64,000 bases of DNA from assembly GCA_008501735.1 (NCBI GenBank), contig QQUF01000056.1, positions 53,091-117,090 on the forward strand, written 5' to 3'. The DNA is from Calditrichota bacterium (lineage in GTDB: Bacteria; CLD3). Under the pieces are notes generated by a model that saw only the letters and a list, made by a program, of their open reading frames with translations, had not been told where the DNA came from and searched no databases. Below are positions 52,501 to 60,354 of this stretch, in pieces; within the stretch, counting starts at the first letter, position 1; every line of letters begins with the position of its first letter. A program made the position numbers and the translations under genes.

Positions 52501-52509
52501 GTTTGCCAT
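49504..52509 (-). CDS. Large ATPase-TPR protein (STAND-like)
   Basis: 1001 residues. Residues 18-330 resemble an AAA/NACHT-type ATPase (SFVGRDTETNLVLNHL then GIVLLEGENFVGKKE). The P-loop reads G-E-N-F-V-G-K-K, with Lys where Ser/Thr is usual, so nucleotide binding may be changed. A Walker B-like IILALLDTEH follows. Helical linker regions run to about 580. About nine tetratricopeptide repeats occupy 590-960, with A-x-x-x-G-x-x-x-x repeats such as AAALNSMGAVLMNEKKVEE. Such proteins are signal-transducing or defence scaffolds; no effector domain is seen. It starts with a Gln/Asn-rich segment. Confidence 0.75.
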   Translation of the reverse strand: MANQQNTQQQNQVQLFTPSFVGRDTETNLVLNHLTEFKDGKGNGIVLLEGENFVGKKEIVKNFVKKARGAGHSFYYSKAVFLNPQVVQRETNISETYKKINPSQKGANHLQRLHNLFINDFERLAKFNPPRHETLYSIALAVRILAPVLDSISNPGEIYEKISGILTENEKTEPYSKTFEVFKEVLFHAAETKNIILALLDTEHLPLLWKRFLWEQFLPQVKAEKKNIFVILTNSYISVIENEANVETNVELDKIKIGNLSKEETSSLIEKNIQENPNLAELTDIVFEISTGNPGAIKMALDRLVLTKQLEKTQFSWKLGNEWKSSIEQFTPKAIEKVVFEATEHEMANSNVNYENLSKWLRFAAFMGGNFSANLIAKAFDLSEDFVIDFLDDVLVYDQVTKKGFFKEAGWINLKYKPHPNYQFVDFLYWSHFRSQISKEEVIEFAKLFSTTLDENFYVDKEFFSSVLDKLYKISGDAENEQKFIEINKSRTQHYILADALNYYKACANIFKSGDYKTEIFEYLTLLSKQLASPQNVKDNLPTINQLIAQAEEISQGMPKEKLVYLNLSKAVYAVQDSDFGKAEEGLNKIEELGTDKKSVLASVANLRGVIASNQQETEKAIEGFQKSFDIFSEIRDLNGSAAALNSMGAVLMNEKKVEEGITKFQEGIKILKEIREIGGTAQSLQNLGSIFLHINQPEKALESFNESLELLKELQHKPGIANSLMNIGSIYQNGGNSEQAQEYFIKAIEILKEVKDVNGTVKALNSLGTSYSGAKEFTKALKVFQEILTICKEANNTHGVALTLNSIGTNYLNEAKYDKAANYLNQAVSKFEEINDKQGLASVHNNLGNLNSKIEGKEKDAIRSYQKAGEFLKELQMKPALGYTLYNMGNVYIRQKDLERAMNCLNESLQIHNETRDGQGIGMTLGQIGNIFRAQNNPKAAIANLVSSFQILQKIGSPASETSRKSLDEIANELGKVEFEKLIQEIQQEAEVAAQAQKNA

Positions 52510-52557
52510 TTTTTTCTAAGATTTCCTTTTCAAAATTTTTTTTAATTCATTTTAGAA

Positions 52558-52587
52558 GACCTGACAGGTTTTAAAACCTGTCAGGTC
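52558..52587. repeat. Perfect 30-base palindrome, related to the narK palindrome
   Basis: GACCTGACAGGTTTT and its complement, without a loop. It differs from the 31-base palindrome at 3210 by one base pair in each arm plus the central base. It lies in the 83-base gap between the ATPase-TPR gene and the upstream gene. Confidence 0.85.
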
Positions 52588-52592
52588 TAATT

Positions 52593-54299
52593 TTATTTAA
52601 TTCTAAACCCGTTTTCTTCTTTCTCAAAAACCCAACTTGCTACTTTTCCGATGTCGATTTCCGAATCTCTGTTTCCAAATCGAATTTCAAAATCGAAGCC
52701 TGAACCAGTCTGTCCATTATTTTTTTTGTCAAACTCAGCGACAAGTTTTTGAGCTCTTTCTTTCCAAAGTGCGAAATTTTCTTTTCTCAAATCAATCCAA
52801 CCGTCGTAAGCCCATTGGTCAAAATCGTCTGCGTTAAATTCAATTTTTGTCTGCCGTGGAAGCAAGACAGGAATTTTCATTTGTGGTGAACGGAGCAAAG
52901 ATTTTCCATCACCAAGCAAAATTGGAATTCCAACTGAAATTGCTTCACTACGTATTTTGGAATCTGATTGAATTAGATTTTGAGCTTTTTCTTGTAGTTC
53001 TTCCACTGACTTTGATAAAACAGTTCCTAAATTTCCACAAGTTTTTTTGAGTAAAAATACTTCATAAAGTAATTTTGAAAGTCTTGGAGGACCAAGTAAT
53101 TCAAAAGCTACACTTTCTGTGTTGTGTTTCTTTTCGAGTTCACGCATTTTTTCTAAAGCAGAATTCCTTAAGAAACCAGCTCTGTAAGTTGGATTTAAAA
53201 CGGAAGCATCAAGAGCTGCAACAATGTCATTTCCTGTGTTTCTTCCTTGAATTTCAAAAACAACTTTTTGTGCAATTTCCTCAGGAGTAACCATTTCCAT
53301 TTGTTGAAGCGAAGAAATCGTTGTGTATTCTCCAGTTGAAAAAATCCCGTTTTCACCTGTGTCAATGAAAACTGATTTTAAAGTTTCATTAAGCTTTTTT
53401 GCTTTGGATTCTGTTTTGTCCAAAATTCCATTTGAAAGGTCAATTGCTTCCGTTTCTGTGCAGTCATAAAGTTCAACAGGCATTCCACCTTTTTTAACTT
53501 CACCGTATTCAATTTTTTTCCAAGCAATTGCCGCAGAAGGTTTGATTTCTTTAACAATTGGGGAATCGTAAGTTCTTCCAAGCAAAAATAAAAGTAGAGA
53601 ATGAGCTCCGGCAACGGAAGATTTTGCCAAAAGAACTCGAGAGGGTTTTTCTTCGCTGTGAGTGTAAGGAATGTTTAATCCCATTCCACCAGTTCCACTT
53701 GTTCCGACTTTTACATAAACGGAAGATTTTGCTTCTTTCATTGAATCGTAAAGAACTTGAATGTGCCGAATAAGTTGCGGAATGTAAATTGACGTAAGTA
53801 ATTTTTCAGATTCTTCAAGTAATAGTTCAGGGTCATCTTTAGAGTTTTCGATTGCACCTCTTAAAGAATTCCCACCAACGAAAACGTTTTGGTAAGCAAC
53901 GCCAGTCGCAGTGTTTACACAATCGACAATCGCATCAGGTTCGTGTTCAACGAGAATTTGGTAAAGTGTTGAATCTTTTAAAATATCTTCTGAAAGGCTA
54001 TCAAAAACGTCAGCGATTAAGGTTCTTCTGTTGTCTTTGTTTTCGATAAGGTCATTTCTTGAAAGTTCTGAGAAGCCTTTTCTAACGAAAATATTTCCCC
54101 AAGTCGGTGTGAATTTAATGTCAAAACCATTTTCGGTAGATTCTTTTTGAAGCATTTCTATGGCTTCAAAAGCTTCTTCTTTTTTGAGAGAGTGTAAAAT
54201 AATTTCTTTTGGTTGTTCCTCGAAAAGTCTTCTGCAAACAGCAAGACCAACAAGTCCCCAACCACCAAAAACTAAAACTTTATGATTTTTGATGTTCAT
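52593..54299 (-). CDS. Rossmann-fold protein of unrecognised family
   Basis: 568 residues. The N-terminal VFGGWGLVGLAVCRRL fits a G-x-x-G-x-x-G NAD(P)-binding motif of extended SDR type, and a late KVGTSGTGG region suggests the substrate side. No known family was recognised for the full length; the second half (residues 300-568) has no match by eye. It lies directly upstream of nothing related: the neighbours are an RNA-modification gene and the ATPase-TPR gene. Function is unknown. Confidence 0.6.
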   Translation of the reverse strand: MNIKNHKVLVFGGWGLVGLAVCRRLFEEQPKEIILHSLKKEEAFEAIEMLQKESTENGFDIKFTPTWGNIFVRKGFSELSRNDLIENKDNRRTLIADVFDSLSEDILKDSTLYQILVEHEPDAIVDCVNTATGVAYQNVFVGGNSLRGAIENSKDDPELLLEESEKLLTSIYIPQLIRHIQVLYDSMKEAKSSVYVKVGTSGTGGMGLNIPYTHSEEKPSRVLLAKSSVAGAHSLLLFLLGRTYDSPIVKEIKPSAAIAWKKIEYGEVKKGGMPVELYDCTETEAIDLSNGILDKTESKAKKLNETLKSVFIDTGENGIFSTGEYTTISSLQQMEMVTPEEIAQKVVFEIQGRNTGNDIVAALDASVLNPTYRAGFLRNSALEKMRELEKKHNTESVAFELLGPPRLSKLLYEVFLLKKTCGNLGTVLSKSVEELQEKAQNLIQSDSKIRSEAISVGIPILLGDGKSLLRSPQMKIPVLLPRQTKIEFNADDFDQWAYDGWIDLRKENFALWKERAQKLVAEFDKKNNGQTGSGFDFEIRFGNRDSEIDIGKVASWVFEKEENGFRIK

Positions 54300-54303
54300 T
54301 TTA

Positions 54304-55041
54304 TTACTCTGATTTTATTTTCTTTTTGGTAATGTCCTTGAGTTGGCGGACTTCGTGAGCTCTAAGAATTCTCCAAGTTGCTCTTTTGAGTCCTCTGTGT
54401 GTAATTCCTGCAAAACTAATTCGGTCTAATGCAGTTACTTCATTTCCGATTACTTCAAACATTCGGCGAATTTGTCTGTTTCGACCTTCTTTGAGTGTAA
54501 GTTCAAAAAGGGTTCTTGCAGCATTTAAAATTACACCTGAACAAGGTAAAGTTTTACCGTCTTCAAGTTGAACACCTTTCATTAATTTCGCAAAATCAAG
54601 CTCTGAAACAGGATTTTTTGACTCAACAAGGTAAGTTTTTTTCACTTTGAAATTTGGGTGAGTAAGTTTGTTCGCAAGGTCGCCGTCGTTTGTGAGAATT
54701 AGAGTTCCTGTTGTGTTTCTATCCAATCTTCCAATCGGAAAAACTCTTTCTTTCACTTTGACGAAAGTTAAAACGGTTTTTCGGTTTGAAGTGTCTTGTG
54801 AAGTTGTAATGCAGTCTTTTGGCTTGTTAAAAGCGATATAAATGAGTTTTTCTTCGCGAGTAACTCTTTGGTTGTCTAAGTAAACTTTGTCTTGGTTCGG
54901 ATTAATTTTAGTTCCGAGATTCTTCACCATTTTGGAGTTTACTTTTATTCTTCCTTCTGCGATAATTTCATCGGCTTTTCTTCTTGAAGCGATTCCACAA
55001 GAGGCTAAAAATTTATTAAGTCTTACTTCTTTTGCTTCCAA
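54304..55041 (-). CDS. rluB: Pseudouridine synthase of the RsuA/RluB/RluE/RluF group
   Basis: 245 residues. An S4 RNA-binding domain at the N-terminus (VRLNKFLASCGIASRRKADEII) is followed by the synthase domain with catalytic Asp in GRLDRNTTG and the closing motif EGRNRQIRRMF. These enzymes isomerise one uridine in 23S or 16S rRNA; length and the LNKFLA start favour RluB, but the exact target is inferred. It ends five bases before the Rossmann gene and starts two bases after the upstream gene. Confidence 0.88.
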   Translation of the reverse strand: MEAKEVRLNKFLASCGIASRRKADEIIAEGRIKVNSKMVKNLGTKINPNQDKVYLDNQRVTREEKLIYIAFNKPKDCITTSQDTSNRKTVLTFVKVKERVFPIGRLDRNTTGTLILTNDGDLANKLTHPNFKVKKTYLVESKNPVSELDFAKLMKGVQLEDGKTLPCSGVILNAARTLFELTLKEGRNRQIRRMFEVIGNEVTALDRISFAGITHRGLKRATWRILRAHEVRQLKDITKKKIKSE

Positions 55042-55043
55042 AT

Positions 55044-55343
55044 TTAAAACCCACTCGTTACGGCATTAATCATTTGTCCAATCAAATAGACGAGTAAAAC
55101 TCCAATTGCAGAAAAAATAAATAGTGAAGGAATCATCACCAAAGGATGTTTATACCAAACATTTGAACCTCTTTTATTTTCGCCATAAATTAATGATTGC
55201 CAGAAAGTCTGCCTTCTACGAAAATGCCTATGGATTTTGACTTTTACTTCATTCCGGCAACTTGAGTCTGTGCATTCATAAATTTTGTGTTCGAGAGAAT
55301 TTTCTACCAAATTCATTTCGGAATCACATTTTTCACAAGTCAT
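55044..55343 (-). CDS. Small zinc-ribbon membrane protein
   Basis: 99 residues: an N-terminal zinc ribbon with CEKC and CTDSSC spaced about 20 residues apart, then a basic stretch and two membrane helices (WYKHPLVMIPSLFIFSAIGV and LVYLIGQMINAV, perhaps one continuous helix). No known family. It is in operon with the rluB and NlpC/P60 genes. Confidence 0.6.
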   Translation of the reverse strand: MTCEKCDSEMNLVENSLEHKIYECTDSSCRNEVKVKIHRHFRRRQTFWQSLIYGENKRGSNVWYKHPLVMIPSLFIFSAIGVLLVYLIGQMINAVTSGF

Positions 55344-55346
55344 TTA

Positions 55347-56159
55347 CTACTCCTGACTTTCAAAAATTCTTTTAGCTCCAGCAAACCAATCATTCAAGTC
55401 GGGAGCAAAATTAGATTTATTTTTATCAAAGCTATTTATTTTTACCCAACCCGAAGAATGGATAAAATCCGTTTTGTTTAAAGCAATTCCAACGTGACTA
55501 ACTTGTGAAGAATTATTTTCCGCAAAGAAAACCAAATCACCTTGCTTAATTTCATTTTTATCGATTTCAGTTCCAACTAAAAATTGGTCTTTAGAATCTC
55601 TTGGCAAATTTGTTCCAACTAAATTAAAAACTTTTTGAACTAAACCAGAGCAGTCAAAACCTTTTGGAGATTTTCCGCCCCAAACGTAAGGAGTGCCGAG
55701 AAAAGATTTAGCTAAAGCACAAACTTTCTGCTGTGAAGAGTCTGCACTGATTTTACTTTTTAATCTTTTTGAAAGAATAAAACCTTCACCAAACGGCAAA
55801 AGTATTTTTACCCAATCGCCATTTTTAGAGATAACGGGAAGTTTTGTTCCAATCACAACTTCACAAACAGGGTCTGAGTTTAGGCTTTCTTCAGATTGAA
55901 TTCGAGTAACAGTTTTCCAAACGATTTGCGTTGGCAAAGATTGAATTTCTTTAATTTCTGCATCAGGTAGAATTTTCACTTGTGAATGATAAATCCAGCC
56001 TTCGTAGTTGTCAGAAAGTCTAACTTTTAGCCATTTATGATTTGAATCTTTTTTAAGGACTTCAACAAATTCCCAAAGTACGCCTTCAGTAACTTTTTCT
56101 GCACGAAAAGTTGCTTCTTTGAATACATCAGCTGTCGAAACTTGAATTATGCCTTTCAT
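55347..56159 (-). CDS. NlpC/P60 cell-wall peptidase with two SH3-like domains
   Basis: 270 residues from the ATG at 56159; a TTG ten codons earlier lacks a clear ribosome site. Two SH3b-like domains occupy residues 1-130, then an NlpC/P60 domain follows with Cys in KGFDCSGLV, His in SHVGIAL and a third polar residue in the next strand (FIHSSG). No signal peptide is visible, as in related cytoplasmic dipeptidyl-peptidases that recycle muropeptides (YkfC-like). It likely cleaves gamma-D-Glu to diamino acid bonds. Confidence 0.82.
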   Translation of the reverse strand: MKGIIQVSTADVFKEATFRAEKVTEGVLWEFVEVLKKDSNHKWLKVRLSDNYEGWIYHSQVKILPDAEIKEIQSLPTQIVWKTVTRIQSEESLNSDPVCEVVIGTKLPVISKNGDWVKILLPFGEGFILSKRLKSKISADSSQQKVCALAKSFLGTPYVWGGKSPKGFDCSGLVQKVFNLVGTNLPRDSKDQFLVGTEIDKNEIKQGDLVFFAENNSSQVSHVGIALNKTDFIHSSGWVKINSFDKNKSNFAPDLNDWFAGAKRIFESQE

Positions 56160-56262
56160 CTGAAACTCTAAATTAATTAAGCGAGACAAGGTAAATAAAA
56201 TCGTGGTTTAAGTCAATTCACATTTAAGTCAGTTGGGCTCAGATTATTGTTTACCTAAAATG

Positions 56263-56295
56263 AAAAAAGCCTGTCCGAAATGAACAGGCTTTTTA
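56263..56295 (-). terminator. Terminator after the tyrosine autokinase gene
   Basis: AAAAAGCCTGT and ACAGGCTTTTT pair around an eight-base loop, with T residues on the minus strand. It lies just after the end of the autokinase gene. Confidence 0.85.
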
Positions 56296-56301
56296 TTTAT
56301 T

Positions 56302-58884
56302 CTAAGAATTTTTATCACCATCACGGTCAGCATCATAACCATAACTACTTCCATAACCAGGACTACTTCCGCCGTAACCTCCGTAACCTCCGTAACCTCC
56401 GTAACCGTATTTTCCGTATTTGTATCTATAAAGAGATTTACGTTTTGAGCCTTTTCTATCTTTAAGTTTTTTATCTCCACTGTAGTAGTAGTAGTATTGA
56501 TAATAGTAACTGTAAGAACCGTAATGCGAACGAATGTCAACGTTGTTAAGGACTGTTCCAAGCAAGTTAATACCAACATTTGCCAAAATTGCTTTTGCTC
56601 TTTTCACAGAGTCAGTTGTAGTTACTCCAGAGTAAACTATTAGTACGCAACCATCAACTTTTGAAGCTAAAACGCTTGAGTCTGTTACAGCTATTGTTGG
56701 AGGAGTATCGAAAAGAATTATGTCGTATTTCTTTTTCATATCCTCAATTACTTCTGACATTTTAGGTGAACCTAATAACTCAGCAGGGTTTGGAGGTAAA
56801 GCTCCAGAAACTAACAAATCTAAGTTTTCGATTCCTGTATCTAAAACAGCATCGTTAAGGCTAATTCTTCCTGATAAGATTGATGTAAGTCCAATGTCTT
56901 TTCTAAAACCAAAAACTGTGTGAAGAACAGGTCTTCTTAAATCCGTATCAACGAGTAAGGTTTTTAAACCAGCATTTGCATTAGTGATTGCCATATTTGA
57001 AACAGTTGTTGATTTACCCTCACCAGGATTAGAACTTGTAATTACAAGTGCTTTTGAAGTATTTGGCTTGTCTTTGTTACTTAATAGAAACTGTAAGTTT
57101 GTTCTTGCAATTCTGTAAGACTCAGAAATTGGCGAACGTGGATTTAAGTAAGTAATAAGACGAGTTTCCACTCTTCTTGGTGCAACAGTTTCACCTTCAG
57201 CTTCACCTTCTTTTGCTGGCATTGCTGTTGTTAACTGAACAGTTGTTCTTGCACCTTTAGCTTTTCTTTCAGTTTCAATAATAGGGATAGCACCAAGCAC
57301 TTTAAAACCTAATCTTTCTAGGTCTTGGAGTGTTTTTATAGAATCATCTAGGAACTCAAGTAATAAGGTAATACCAACACCAAAAGCCAATCCAATAATT
57401 GCACCAAGTAAAATATTCAATCTTTTGTTCGGACTTACAGGGTTTTTGGGTTCAGTTGGAGCATCAACAATCTGTAGATTACCCGTTTGCGAATATTCTT
57501 GAATTCTTATTTCCTGATACTTTTCTTGCATTAAAAGAAAAATTTTCTCATCTACTTGAGTACTTCTTTGTAAACGAATAAATTGTAGAGATTTTTCAGG
57601 TAGGCTTTGCAATTTTTGTGAATATGTTTGAACTACATCTCTAAAAGCATCTGCAGTAGCTTTTTCTGATTCAGCTTTGACTTCTAATTCCAAAATTTGC
57701 TCGACCAACTCTTGTGAATAGTTAAGCGGGTCTTGAGGCGATAATTCAGAATTAATAAATCTTTTAGTTTCGGCAATTAAATCTTTACGAATAAAATCTC
57801 GCTTTTTCTTTAGAGCAGAAATTCTTTCGTGAGTTTTTTCAATTCCAGAAGCGATGTAAGTGGCTATAATTCTGTCAAGTGCAAGCATTTCCTCTCTTAA
57901 GGAAACGATTTTAGGACTTGAAGCATTTGCCATCACGTCAACAAGATTTAACTTTGTTTTGTCAAGTTGACTTTTAAGAACATCTAATTGTTTTTGTGTT
58001 GATAGATAACTTGTTTGGGCATTAATTTCTAAAACCTCAAATTGAGTTAACTGGTCAATCAAAGATTCTACTTCTGATTCCAAAGCAATTACATTTTCTG
58101 TTTCTTTGAATTGTTTTAGTAACTCTTCTGAATTTCTTAAGTCAGTTTGAATTCTTTGAAGAGATGCTTCAATGAATTTTTTAACAGAGCTAATTTCATT
58201 TTTATTGTAAAAAATATTATTTCTTTTATACTGTTCAGTGATTACTCTAGCAATAAAAGCCACTTCAAAAGGAGAAGCACCTCTTACAGTAATCTCAAGA
58301 ATATCTGACTCTTTTAATGGTTTAATTCCTATTGAACCCTTTAATGATTTGATTAAATTTTGTTTCTTACTTGAAATTTGAGTCGGTGAGATAGTGCTTG
58401 AAATGCTTATAGAATTATTATTGTTTGAAGACTCATTTTCTCTTTTTAGGAATTTGTTAACAAATGCTCGGGCTTTATTTTGCAATTGCGTAACTAATAC
58501 ACTAAGGAACGAAGATTTCTCTTTGATATCCTTATCTTGATTTCCTAAAATTTCTAACCTATTCTTAAATGGTGAGTTCATTAGAGAATCAGCTACTTCA
58601 CCTAAAATAATATTGCTTCTTAAAATTTCCATTTGGTTAGTAAGCTTTGTATCTCTTCCAAAACCTTCAAGTAAAAACTGCCCAGGTGTAACTTTATTCT
58701 TTTGATTAGGGTCTTCAATTAAAATTTTAGTTTTTGTTTCAAATATTTGTTTTGCCGTAAAAGTGTAGTAAACAGTTAAAGAAAGGATAGAAATAAAAGA
58801 AGTAATAATTATCCATTTCCCTTTTCGGATTATCCTAAGGTAATCCTGAAAATTTAACTGCTTAATGTCTTCGTTGTTGTCCAA
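56302..58884 (-). CDS. Wzc-like polysaccharide co-polymerase and tyrosine autokinase
   Basis: 860 residues. An N-terminal Wzz-type helix (about 29-49) and a second near residue 495 flank a long coiled-coil periplasmic part (about 220-460). The cytoplasmic BY-kinase follows with Walker A SNPGEGKSTT (about 618), Walker A' LLVDTDLRRP and Walker B ILFDTPP. The tail of 75 residues has about 21 tyrosines, including SYYYQYYYYY and repeated GGYGGY, longer than usual tyrosine clusters. Nine-base DNA repeats encode the GGY units. It pairs with the SLBB protein upstream for capsule or exopolysaccharide export; no Wzx, Wzy or glycosyltransferase gene is nearby. Confidence 0.9.
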   Translation of the reverse strand: MDNNEDIKQLNFQDYLRIIRKGKWIIITSFISILSLTVYYTFTAKQIFETKTKILIEDPNQKNKVTPGQFLLEGFGRDTKLTNQMEILRSNIILGEVADSLMNSPFKNRLEILGNQDKDIKEKSSFLSVLVTQLQNKARAFVNKFLKRENESSNNNNSISISSTISPTQISSKKQNLIKSLKGSIGIKPLKESDILEITVRGASPFEVAFIARVITEQYKRNNIFYNKNEISSVKKFIEASLQRIQTDLRNSEELLKQFKETENVIALESEVESLIDQLTQFEVLEINAQTSYLSTQKQLDVLKSQLDKTKLNLVDVMANASSPKIVSLREEMLALDRIIATYIASGIEKTHERISALKKKRDFIRKDLIAETKRFINSELSPQDPLNYSQELVEQILELEVKAESEKATADAFRDVVQTYSQKLQSLPEKSLQFIRLQRSTQVDEKIFLLMQEKYQEIRIQEYSQTGNLQIVDAPTEPKNPVSPNKRLNILLGAIIGLAFGVGITLLLEFLDDSIKTLQDLERLGFKVLGAIPIIETERKAKGARTTVQLTTAMPAKEGEAEGETVAPRRVETRLITYLNPRSPISESYRIARTNLQFLLSNKDKPNTSKALVITSSNPGEGKSTTVSNMAITNANAGLKTLLVDTDLRRPVLHTVFGFRKDIGLTSILSGRISLNDAVLDTGIENLDLLVSGALPPNPAELLGSPKMSEVIEDMKKKYDIILFDTPPTIAVTDSSVLASKVDGCVLIVYSGVTTTDSVKRAKAILANVGINLLGTVLNNVDIRSHYGSYSYYYQYYYYYSGDKKLKDRKGSKRKSLYRYKYGKYGYGGYGGYGGYGGSSPGYGSSYGYDADRDGDKNS
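56371..56408. repeat. Nine-base tandem repeat inside the autokinase tail
   Basis: CCGTAACCT occurs four times in a row, the reverse of the GGT TAC GGA codons for Gly-Tyr-Gly. Slippage in units of nine would change the number of GGY repeats without frameshift. Confidence 0.85.
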
Positions 58885-58917
58885 AGTATGACCTCATTTA
58901 ATGAGTAAAATTTAAAT

Positions 58918-59412
58918 CTATTTTCTTGTTATTATATCCCAAATTACAACAATTTGGAAGATGAAACTGAGAGCACCTGTAATCTTCGGAAATAAAGTTC
59001 TTGGGATAACAACTGTATCTCCTGGTTGTAAAATCGGAACTTCTTCTTTGTATTCATTTTTAAGCCATTTCTTTGCGTTAAAAACAATTACTTCTTTGTT
59101 CTCACCTTCTCCCCTAACAATTTTAATTTCATCTATTTTAGAGCTTGCGGTTGGACCACCTGTCAGTGAAAGTGCACTAATTAAATCAGTTTTGTCAGGA
59201 ACTTCATAAACTCCAGGTCTTCCAACTTCCCCCCAAATGTTTATAGAGATTAAAAGTACTAAATCTCCACCTTCAGAATCTCCACCTAACGCGTTATCAC
59301 GAGCAATTCGGTATTTTTGAGGTCCTACCAATTGTACTGCTTGAGCAAAAATGATATTTGAAAAACAAAGAATCAAAAGTATTGAGACAATTTTTATTGA
59401 CTTTGGAGACAT
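58918..59412 (-). CDS. SLBB-domain polysaccharide export protein
   Basis: 164 residues with a signal peptide (1-23). One SLBB domain (INIWGEVGRPGVYEV, LSLTGGP), then a C-terminal hydrophobic helix (TGALSFIFQIVVIWDII). It is shorter than Wza and lacks the N-terminal Poly_export domain, so it is a minimal member. It lies 33 bases upstream of the Wzc-like gene and would act with it in the export channel. Confidence 0.8.
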   Translation of the reverse strand: MSPKSIKIVSILLILCFSNIIFAQAVQLVGPQKYRIARDNALGGDSEGGDLVLLISINIWGEVGRPGVYEVPDKTDLISALSLTGGPTASSKIDEIKIVRGEGENKEVIVFNAKKWLKNEYKEEVPILQPGDTVVIPRTLFPKITGALSFIFQIVVIWDIITRK

Positions 59413-59514
59413 AAAAAATCCAATTTAAAATATGTAAGAAATTTCAAGTTTAAACAAGTCTGCCAATATAAAACCAAAGTCTGAATATTGTCAAATGAAA
59501 TAAACTTTTTTTCT

Positions 59515-60354
59515 CTAAAATTTTACTACTAAAAACGACCATTCTTTTTTGAATTTTTCATTAAGAATTTGACCATTTAACTCCAACACTTTCGATTTTA
59601 CTTTTTTTGCTTCTTCATTTAAAATCCCAGAAAGTATAAACTCAATGCCATTAAAAGATGAAAAAGCAGGTAAAAGTTCAAGAATTACCGAAGTGTGAAT
59701 ATTGACAAGTACCAAATTAAAGTCATTTTTTTCTTCTAAACTATGCAAAGCGTCACAAATCTTCAATTTAATTTTATCGGAAACTTCATTAATCTCGACA
59801 TTCTCTTGAGCATTCAAAATTGAATCTTCATCAATGTCTGAGGCAAAAATCTCTTTTGCTCCGAGTTTTGCTGCTCCAATTGCTAAGATTCCGCTTCCTG
59901 TTCCTAAGTCCAAAATTATCGAACTTGGTTTTACGTAATCTTTCAAACTTGCAAGAATCAGCTGAGTCGTCTCGTGGCTCCCTGTTCCAAAAGCCATTTT
60001 AGGGTCGATTTTTATTAAAATCTCATTAGGTTTTAATTCAGGATTTTCCCAAGTTGGTGCGACTACAAAAGGCGGAATCGAAATCGGCTGAATTGTTTTC
60101 TTCCAAGTCTCAAACCAATTTCCGTCGTCAAGCCACTCGTTAACTTCGATTTCCAAATTTGGCTCAAGTTGCTTTAAAATATTTTGTAACTCGTCTGTGA
60201 AATTTTCTTTTTCGATGTAAGCAGTCAGCCCGTTTTTATCTTCAATGATTCCTTCTGCTCCATAAAAACTCAAAATCCCTGTAATTTCCTCATTTTCAGT
60301 TTCCATTTTCAGTATTAACCAATCGCCTTTTCCTTTGTAAGTGAAAGTCTGCAT
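59515..60354 (-). CDS. prmA: Ribosomal protein L11 methyltransferase
   Basis: 279 residues of PrmA. The N-terminal substrate-binding domain has WETWKK-type sequence (NWFETWKK) and the family-specific KIDPKMAFGTGSHETT; the SAM domain has DLGTGSGILAIGA and ASDIDEDSI. PrmA trimethylates several sites of ribosomal protein L11. It overlaps the DegT aminotransferase stop by one base. Confidence 0.93.
   Translation of the reverse strand: MQTFTYKGKGDWLILKMETENEEITGILSFYGAEGIIEDKNGLTAYIEKENFTDELQNILKQLEPNLEIEVNEWLDDGNWFETWKKTIQPISIPPFVVAPTWENPELKPNEILIKIDPKMAFGTGSHETTQLILASLKDYVKPSSIILDLGTGSGILAIGAAKLGAKEIFASDIDEDSILNAQENVEINEVSDKIKLKICDALHSLEEKNDFNLVLVNIHTSVILELLPAFSSFNGIEFILSGILNEEAKKVKSKVLELNGQILNEKFKKEWSFLVVKF

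Noticed and set aside
56371..56408. CRISPR or other array because of the regular repeats
   Set aside because: Units are nine bases, directly adjacent and in frame with a protein-coding Gly/Tyr repeat; no spacers.
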